Assembly: GCA_009763385.1 (NCBI GenBank)
Contig: CM019825.1
Location: 4,584,252-4,648,251, forward strand
Length of the DNA stretch: 64,000 nt
Source of the DNA: Coix lacryma-jobi var. lacryma-jobi
Lineage: Eukaryota; Streptophyta; Magnoliopsida; Poales; Poaceae
Direction of reading: 5' to 3'
Both the position numbers and the translations under genes were made by a program. Below, piece by piece: positions 56,017 through 64,000 of this stretch (position 1 is the stretch's first letter; the number at the start of each line of letters is the position of its first letter). The notes under the pieces are model-generated. The model saw only the letters and a list, made by a program, of their open reading frames with translations, did not search any database and had not been told where the DNA came from.

Positions 56017-57379
56017 GACCGGCTGGCAGGTGTGCCTAGATACAGTGACAGGACACCGGACCAAAACGAAGTTGCTGGCTTCAGCTACTAGTACTATGGG
56101 GTAGCAAGGAGGGGGGTTTTACCATTTCTGCAGGCTGCAGCTGCTTGCAGCTTGCTTGGTTACTGTTGAGGACCTCACCTGACCATGTCCATGACCTGGG
56201 GAAAGCTCCTAGCCGGCCTAGGAGAAAGAGGCGGAGGCCGCCACCTCGCGGACAGACAGCCAGACAGGCCTCCTAAATTAAGCCAAGAAATGGTTAACTA
56301 CTGTAGATGGTTGGCGCTGCTAATTGGGCATAGGGACAGCGCTACTGCCCAAAATCTCTAGCCTTTTGACGGCTAATTGAAAGGACAGGCGTCGGCACCA
56401 ACTGATAAAAAACCACCGTGGTTAGCAAGTCAGTAACCACTAATGCTCCGACCCCCAAAATCATGTCATGACTCATGAGGTGGTAAAATGCTTGGTCTTG
56501 TAACGTCACTTTGGCATTTCTGAAAAAAGTTTAAGATCGCTATGTATCAATTTTATAAGGCTATGGCAACATTTTTTTTAAAAAAAAATCTCACAACAAA
56601 ATTTTGAACCTAATTCAACCTTTTTGTGATGCACAATTTTTCTCAGACCTCGCAATAAATTTCTAAAATCTCAAGTACAGATTTCATGACACTCGGATAA
56701 ATTTGTTTCCAAACTTCTGAATCAAATATTTGGATCTCGCATGCACAAAGCCTTCAAAGTGTTGAGATCGAAACACGTCAAACCGGAAACTAATATCCCA
56801 AATCTCAATCCTCCACTCTAACTATTCTCAACACTCTCAGTTGACATGTAGAACCTTTCACATAGAAATTCCACCTTTCCAATACCAATCTCAAGCTTTT
56901 TCTTCAACTATGTATGCTAAAAATGACAACGACCCTCTCAAGTGACACCACCAAAGCTTCTAACCTGCCACAGGCTAGCGACAAATAGAGATGAGACTGA
57001 AGCTTTCCGGCAATTGCAGGTGGAGAGACACGTAGTGTCGGATAAATTGGATTCTATGAGTAGCATTTTTTTACAACAATTCTATGAGTAGCATTATCTC
57101 CATCCAAGGACATTACTACAAGCCTACAATGCACTCTACATAGAAGACGATATAACCACGGTTGATTATAGAAGATTACCCAAAACTAGGTAAACATCAT
57201 GGAACTGAAAGTACAACATAGAAAAGAAAAGACTACGGGTGAATTGTAGAGTTGATTTATTGTGAGAGAGAAACAATGCTCCACGACTAAAACGTAAGAC
57301 TGGTTCTAGCAAAATAGGTCAAGCGAATAAAACCTTAAATGTATAGAGAAACTAGCTTTCTTGGAGAGCAGGAATTTGC
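56017..57379. other. Intergenic
   Basis: No gene or clear repeat; AT-rich after 56500. This is the upstream region of the PIP5K gene. Confidence 0.35.
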
Positions 57380-57651
57380 TACTCCCTCCATTTCAAATTA
57401 TAAGATTTTTTAATACATATAATCATCATCATTCTAAAAAAGGTACCATTTTACCTTCGTCCTAAAAGATACATGGGTTTATATAGAATTAAATTTTCTT
57501 AAATTTGACTAACTTTTTATAAATTAGAATTAATATTTATGGCTCTAAAGTCCAAGACAGTTATCATAAAAATAAAAAATAATATTTTTAAATTATGATT
57601 TATTAAATCTTGATGAAAAAAATAAAATTATATCTCTAAGATAAGGGAGTA
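57380..57651. mobile_element. Stowaway-like MITE, 272 bp, next to the PIP5K core promoter
   Basis: TACTCCCTCCATTTCAAATT at the left and TCTAAGATAAGGGAGTA at the right, TA-bounded. Its right end is about 24 bp from the gene's TATA-like box. Confidence 0.65.
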
Positions 57652-57674
57652 CATGTAATTTGTAAATGAAGAGG

Positions 57675-57684
57675 ATAAATAAAA
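57675..57684 (+). promoter_or_regulatory. TATA-like box of the PIP5K gene
   Basis: GAGGATAAATAAAAGGAAAC, followed by a long CT-rich leader (57718-57900, CTTCCTCTTCC and CCACCACCTCC), the usual form of plant 5' UTRs. It argues that the in-frame ATG at 57666 is not used. Confidence 0.5.
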
Positions 57685-58088
57685 GGAAACAAAGTGTCAA
57701 AGTGGTATCTAGCAGGCCTTCCTCTTCCTTCCCCCACCACCCTCCACCACCTCCGTTCTTCCTTTCACCCTTGCTCTGTTTCCCCACCTCCTGCTCCTGC
57801 CCGTCCCCAAAACACATTTCTTTCCTTGCTTGCTTTCTTACCTTCTCGCCCGCTTGCGTGTATCCGCCCATTCCTCACCATTACATCCCTCTTTCCCCCC
57901 ACAATGCCGCCGTGGAGGCAGCGCGCGCGCGGCCTCCGGCGGTGCTAGATCCGCGGCCAACCACAGCGACGCGCGCCGAGCCAAGGTACCGGGCGGGGGC
58001 CTCGTGCGGCGGCGCCGGCGTCATCGCCGGCGGTGAACAGGAAGGCGCGGAAGAAAGGCGTGGCCGCCAGGACAGGCGGGGGCGTTCA

Positions 58089-61000
58089 ATGCACGAGCAC
58101 ACCCGTGCCAGGGCGTGGGAGGCGACGGTGCGCAAGGTGCAGCATCCGCAGCCGGTGGGCAGGCGCCGGGTGTCCCCGATGTCGGCCGCGGACGACTCCG
58201 AGACGGCGTCCTCCTCGGCGTCGTCGCCCTCGTCGGCCGGCGGCGACGACGGCGAGCACGTGCACGGCTACGTGGAGCGCGGCCTCCCCAACGGCGACTT
58301 CTACACGGGCCAGTGGCGCGGCGGCGCGCCGCACGGGGCCGGCAAGTACCTGTGGACCGACGGGTGCATGTACGAGGGGGAGTGGCGGCACGGCAAGGCC
58401 ACGGGGCGGGGCAAGTTCTCCTGGCCGTCGGGCGCCACCTACGAGGGCGAGTTCAAGGACGGGTTCATGGACGGCTCCGGCACCTACACCGGCGCCGCCG
58501 GGGACACCTACAGGGGCTCCTGGTCCATGAACCTCAAGCACGGCAACGGCAAGAAGAGCTACGCCAACGGCGACCAGTACGACGGCGAGTGGCGCGCGGG
58601 GCTGCAGGACGGCGCCGGCCGCTACACCTGGCGCAACGGCACCGAGTACACGGGGCAGTGGCGCGCGGGGCTCATCCACGGCCGCGGCGCGCTCGTCTGG
58701 TCCAACGGCAACCGCTACGACGGCGGGTGGGAGGACGGCTGCCCGCGCGGCCAGGGAACCTTCCGCTGGGCCGATGGCAGCGTCTACGTCGGCTACTGGA
58801 CGCGCGACGCCCCCACCGGCATTGTCCAGCAGAAGGGAGTCTACTACCCGTCCCCGGCGGCGTCCTCCCCGACGGCGCGCGATCCCCTTGACGTGTTCGC
58901 CAGGGACCTGCCGGGCTTCATGGACGCCAGTCCCGACTCCGCGTCGCCGCGCAAGTCACGCGCATCGTCTGGGATCAGGGCGGCCAACGGGCGGGCGAGC
59001 TCAGTGTCCGGGTTGAGCAACAGCTCCGGCGGCGACAGGAAGTACGACAAGATTTGCATTTGGGAGTCCGACGGCGACATCACGTGCGACATTGTGGACG
59101 GACCCGCCTTGGGGGACGTCGCGGTGACCGCGCGGAGGAGCGTGAGGACGGACGACGGCGGTGACGACCGGGGCCTGCCGCCACCATCGCCGGCGCCGCA
59201 CGTCACACAGTGGGTGCCTCCGCGGGAGGCGAAGGGACAAGGGGAGACCATCGCCAAGGGACACAAACACTACGAGCTTATGCTAAACTTGCAGCTCGGG
59301 ATCAGGTGCGTGGAGTTCGTTTGCCTTCAATGGCTTTGTTGACAGCCAATTTGGGCCTATATTTTTTTTGGTCGAGCAATTGTGAGATTTGAGCCTGTTA
59401 TTTTGGCATCACGTAATGGCAGAGGGTTTTGAATTCATACTTATGATGATTCTGCTGATTGAGAAGGTCTAATTTGGTAACGTTGACATTTAAATCATCA
59501 AAAGATTTTTAAAGAGTTTTGCTTCAGGCCGCGTAGCGGTTCAGAAGTGGATTTCTAGGTGGCTGGTCTCATTTCTGTTTCTTATGGCTGATCTCATTTC
59601 TTTCTTATAATAAGTTAATAAACCCTTGCGTGTGAAATTTTCCACCATTAAGACATTATGGCGTGTGATTATTTGTCAATTTCGCTTCTTGTTTTGTCCA
59701 TACCTGTCTGAATTCTCTTGCCTCAAAATTCATATCTGGACAGGCATGCAGTGGGGAAGCAAGGCCCAATTGTGCTTGATCTGAAATCGTCTGCTTTCGA
59801 CCCAAAGGAAAAGGTATGGACGAAGTTTCCTCCTGAAGGCTCAAAATACACCCCTCCCCACAATTCTTGTGACTTCAGATGGAAGGATTACTGCCCTCAG
59901 GTCTTCCGGTTCGTCATCACTCCCTTGATAAAGATATATGATCATGACACAGCATGTTCCTATGTAATCGTGCTTATCAACAGACCATCTGTTCTGAACT
60001 GAATCGTAGGACGCTGCGCAAGCTGTTCAAGGTGGATGCTGCTGACTATATGTTATCACTATGTGGAAATGAGGCTCTCAGGGAGCTTTCGTCTCCCGGT
60101 AAGAGTGGAAGCTTTTTCTACCTAACAAACGATGATCGGTACATGATAAAGACGATGAAGAAATCTGAAGTGAAGGTTTGTCCTTTGTAGTTCCTTTTGT
60201 CTATATGTTGTTTCATGGTTATATGTTTTATATCTTGAATAAAAAAACACATTTTACACTGCAGATGCTTCTGAAGATGCTCCCAGCATATTACAATCAT
60301 GTCCGGGCATTTGAGAATACTCTAGTAACCAAATTTTTTGGTCTACATTGTGTCAAGTTAGCTGGAGCAAATCAGAAGAAGGTTAGAGATGATTCCAGCA
60401 GTATAGTTCTTCTCCATCCATAACATTAACATAGACATTGTTTGCTAATAATATTAACTTATGCAATGATTTTTCTTCTTCTGCTGTTCCAAAACCAGGT
60501 TCGTTTTGTCATAATGGGAAATCTGTTCTGCTCGGAATATCCAATTCATAGGCGTTTTGATCTCAAAGGTTCATCTCTTGGCCGCACAACTGATAAGCCA
60601 CAGACAGAGATCGATCAATATACAACTCTGAAGGATCTGGACCTGAACTTCATCTTTAGATTGAAAAAGCAATGGTTTCATGAGTTCCAAAGGTGCTCAT
60701 ACTGTCTCATGTTCTATATATGGTGTATTATTAGTGCCTATAGAAATCATAGCATTTGTTTGTCCATCATGTCAATAAAGATGTTACAAATGTTTAAGCA
60801 GGCAAGTGGACAGGGATTGTGAGTTCCTTGAGCAGGAGAAAATTATGGATTACAGTCTTCTTGTAGGTGTTCATTTCAGAGATAACAGAGAGAAGCTTCT
60901 GACTGAAGGTTGGATGGAAAACCCTGAACACTTTACCTGTTTTGTTATATATATAAAAAAACCCCGCTCTTAGCCAGTTTTAGCATGGCAGTTTTATATC

Positions 61001-62096
61001 TCACAAGGCAAATTGTTTGGTTGAAGGTTCCATTGACTATGATATCATCAACAACGTACCAACACCTCGTCTTTCAAGAGGAAATACAGATCGGTTTCTT
61101 GCTGATCTAAACAGGTAACTACACATTCAGTTACATATATCTGTTTTTTTTTTTATGTACTTATGAGGTAATGGAATGCGACCTGCAATCAGAATAGTTA
61201 TGATTCTGTGACATCTAGCAGTCACAATCCTTATGTCATATTTGGTAGTAGGATTTTGTACCAGCAATCTTCAAATATTTTATGCCAGTACTGTTTACGG
61301 ATATTCAAACTTTTTGTTTAAGTAACATTTTTCAACTCCCTTAGCACCATTTTTTTTTTTTGAACATACCTTGTGAAAGTTTTTTTGTCACGGTCTTGAG
61401 AAGTGAGACAGAATAATTGAAGATGTAAGCATGCAATCATTCCTTTTGTGACCCATTCAAAATCTAGAGTGCGTCCACGTTCATGCCCACCATGACTTCT
61501 AGCTAGAACAAGGCATCTATGCTAAGACCCTATATGCCCCTACAAGTTCCTTTCTGTGAATGCATCTCAACTGTTCTTGATTGATCTGTTTTCTGTCTAC
61601 AAGCTATATGACATTAGCAAATAGATAAAATTTTGTATATACGATCCAAATTTTGCACACACTTAAAAGTTAGATGCACACAGGACAACTGGGTATGATA
61701 CAGATGCACACAGGACAACTAGTAATTTACTATGATATTAAATTTCTCTCCTGATCCATGCTGCTTCACTCTGTAATTCTATTCATCTGAATATTGTGAA
61801 TTAACAGGTTTCCTAAAATCAAACTTGGGGCCAACATTCCTTCAAGAGCTGAACTCACTGCTCGTAAGAGCGATTGTGAACTGCAGCTGATTGGAGAGCC
61901 AACTGGAGAGTACTACGACGTTATATTGTATTTTGGGATCATAGACATACTTCAAGATTATGATATCAGCAAGAAGCTTGAGCATGCATACAAGTCTTTC
62001 CAGTACGACCCAACTTCTATATCAGCAGTGGACCCAAGGCAGTATTCCAGACGGTTTAAAGATTTCATATACAAAGCGTTTCAAGAGGATGGATAG
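58089..62096 (+). CDS. PIP5K: Phosphatidylinositol-4-phosphate 5-kinase with MORN repeats, 780 aa, eight coding exons
   Basis: Exons 58089-59305, 59744-59908, 60010-60175, 60265-60381, 60499-60692, 60802-60908, 61027-61114 and 61808-62096; all introns GT..AG, total 781 codons with TAG. It makes PI(4,5)P2 from PI4P at membranes. Eight 23-residue MORN repeats (YTGQW at 72 to YVGYW at 233) follow a Ser-rich N-terminus, the plant type I subfamily B layout. A Ser-rich linker (about 260-390) leads to the kinase domain (about 400-780): GSFFYLTNDDRYMIKTMKKS, MGNLFCSE, FDLKGSSLGR, MDYSLLVGVHF, IIDILQDYD, and activation-loop KKLEHAYKSF. The C-terminus is DPRQYSRRFKDFIYKAFQED. All motifs expected for activity are present. 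Start at 58089 (MHEHTRARAW) is preferred over the upstream in-frame ATG at 57666, which sits at the TATA box; 58179 (MSAADDSE) is possible. Confidence 0.93.
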
Positions 62097-63007
62097 ACAG
62101 CTGCAAACACGTCAAAACTTTTGAGATGCCGCAGCCTCCAAGTGTAGGTGAACTTTCAAATGTCAAAGGAAAGCTGAAGCCGGGCACGATGCAGCGGGTT
62201 ATCCCCACCCGAAAGGATGATTGGAGCGTCAGTGGAAGCCATTTGGGTGGTAGAGTTGCTCGAAACCGACCGACCGTTATTATTGCCTTCCAGAAATCGT
62301 CTGTCTGGCGCTGGCGCTAACGTATATATATTTAGCCATATACATACATATATATATATAGCTCATCACTAATATTTTGTAGGGTAGGAGATGTTAACTT
62401 ATAGATTCAGCTCACAGATAGAAAGATCGTAACACAAGCGCGCAAGCAAGTTCAGAGATGTAATTTTTTTTTTTCACCTGAGGTTAGCATGTACCTTCGA
62501 GGCACAGTTCTTTTGCTACTGTCTTGATTGCGACCTCTTAACATATCGATAGGAAACCAACCCTTGGGAGTTGGGAGGTGAGATCGCTGTGATGTACAGA
62601 GTTTTTGGTGACCTAGAAGTGATAGCTCAGTTTTGTTTCTTTTTTCTGGAAATGAATGATCATGCTTTGGATATTTGCTAACTTCCAATGATGCAACACT
62701 GGGATGGGGGCCATGGATGGACTCAGTGGCTGCTGAGGCATCAGCATTTGGTGCGCTTTAGAGTCACCCTGTGATGATGGCCTGTGTGCATTGAGCCAGG
62801 ACACAGATGGAGCAATGTCTCGCATTTTGTGTAACTTGCTTCCTTCCCTGCAATGAAAAGGACGGCCAGGTAGGTGCTGAGCCTGCACGTGTTATCCCTT
62901 ACAACTTGGCAAAATGGGCAGCTTTGTAGTCTAGTATTGCAGATTGGTTATCCCATCCACCAGCGGTCACTTTCTTGCCTGCTGAATGGCAATGCCTGAT
63001 GATGCAT
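62097..63007 (+). other. PIP5K 3' UTR and downstream flank
   Basis: 62320-62365 has TATATA-rich runs; 62461-62475 a T run. Transcript end is not determined. No further gene seen. Confidence 0.4.
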
Positions 63008-63187
63008 GCTCCCTCCTTTCCAGAATAAGTGTCGTTCGGAAAGTGTGTCTGTGAGGGAAACACAGATCCTTTCCAGAATAAGTGTCGTCTGGAAAGTGTG
63101 TCTGTGAGGGAAACACGGATGTCTGGAAAGTGTGTCTGTGAGGGAAACACGGATTTGTAGTAACACTTATATTGGAACGGAGGGAGC
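63008..63187. mobile_element. Stowaway-like MITE with internal tandem amplification
   Basis: Ends GCTCCCTCC and GGAGGGAGC are inverted. The interior holds a unit (CTTTCCAGAATAAGTGTCGT .. GAGGGAAACACGGAT) starting at about 63017, again at 63069 (period about 52), and a third partial copy at 63121-63153. Related to the 95-bp element at 16857. Confidence 0.8.
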
Positions 63188-64000
63188 ATAGGAGGATCGA
63201 TCGCATTGGCGGTCTCAGGTGGAGGGATATTGGATATGCGTCTCAGTCAGCTTGAGCCTGCACCTTTCAGTCACAGTCATGCACAAGAACCTGGATGGTT
63301 GCCATAGGACTATAGGAGTATTGTGCTCCTCCTCCTGACCCCAATAAGCTATGATTGGCTAGTGCTAGGCCTGGTGAGAATGGAACACTAGGAGAAGAAA
63401 CTTTGCAAGTGACGTGGATCCAAGTTCTCAGAAGCAGGAACAGCAGGAGTGATCGTACTACCATTGGTCTCTGATTGTATGTTTTTAAAAATACTACCTC
63501 TTGATCTTGATGTGATGCTGTAGCATGACAGCTCCTGCATAGTACTATACTACTACCCTAACAACCAGGCAGAACTAGATCAGGGTAATAATATAAAATT
63601 AGTGCAGGAGCTGAAAAGATGAGACAGTTGTGTCCCCCATTTCTGTGCGTGTGTGTCTCTGTGTGTGGTTGATGAGTTGTGGCCGGCAACTATCAACACC
63701 GAAGCTTCTGTTGGGCGCGCGAGCGCTGCCGATTGGTCGCCGGCGATCCTGTCAGCGGAAAATTTAAACGGGAAAGCAGCTGGTGGGGGTGATCAAAGAG
63801 CATAATAAAGTGGCATCCGATGAGCCAGCATGTTTAATTAAAAAATGCTGATAACGTGAAGAGAAAAAGGACCTGGGTATTTGTTTATTATGGACAGCAT
63901 ATGGATATTGCATTTTGCAATTTGCATGTTTTGTATATATACCTGGAAGAATCTGCAATGATTGTGTGTTGCGTGCATGTTCTCTACCGTATCGTGCACA
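63188..64000. other. Intergenic
   Basis: A (GT)n-like run at 63643-63668. Nothing else supportable. Confidence 0.35.

Noticed and set aside
57666..58088. N-terminal extension of PIP5K from the ATG at 57666
   Set aside because: The ATG coincides with the TATA-like box and the extension is a Pro/Ser low-complexity translation of a CT-rich leader.

Overview
This window is nuclear DNA of a grass, most likely an Andropogoneae/panicoid species such as Sorghum; the species call is inference. The signs are GC-rich intron-containing genes, dense small inverted-repeat transposons (Stowaway-, Tourist/Harbinger-, hAT-, Mutator- and CACTA-type), and nested high-copy LTR retrotransposons. There are no bacterial-type operons.

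Layout. 1-6774 is the 3' part of a Tat-lineage Ty3/gypsy element: a broken antisense gene (minus strand), a 98-102 bp tandem duplication, and a complete 3' LTR. 6775-30500 is a MITE-rich interval with two host genes: an intronless PADRE/DUF4228 gene (8424-9107, minus) and a six-exon ankyrin-repeat gene (13258-14867, plus). A 458-bp CACTA-type element at 22281 carries a tRNA-like sequence. 30512-56011 is a nest of two Sirevirus-type Ty1/copia elements. The outer one (A, plus strand, TSD TGCTG) has open gag and pol frames. The inner one (B, minus strand) sits inside A's 5' LTR and has two 2028-bp LTRs that differ at only about four positions by eye. B has gag, pol and a frameshifted third (env-position) ORF. 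57380-62096 is a stress/signalling-type host gene, a MORN-repeat phosphatidylinositol-4-phosphate 5-kinase in eight coding exons, with a MITE immediately upstream of its TATA box. The rest, to 64000, is flank with one internally amplified MITE.

How parts relate. The host genes look independent: a small stress-type protein, a small ankyrin adaptor and a lipid kinase. The retrotransposons give a relative history. A inserted first (roughly 1% LTR difference by eye) and B later (about 0.2%). A segment of A's 5' LTR equivalent to about 518 bp, including its TATA box, is now missing at B's left border, where an extra PBS plus a 5' gag fragment of B lies beyond B's 3' LTR.

The most unusual structure is in the LTRs. 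A has five hairpins whose stems change on both sides while the loop stays nearly constant. B has palindromes with a constant core and co-varying outer pairs, plus a 107-bp tandem array. A copy of B's palindrome/TATA module lies inside B, just upstream of the third ORF, and looks like an internal promoter. All splice sites, divergence estimates and family calls are from reading the sequence, without database searches.
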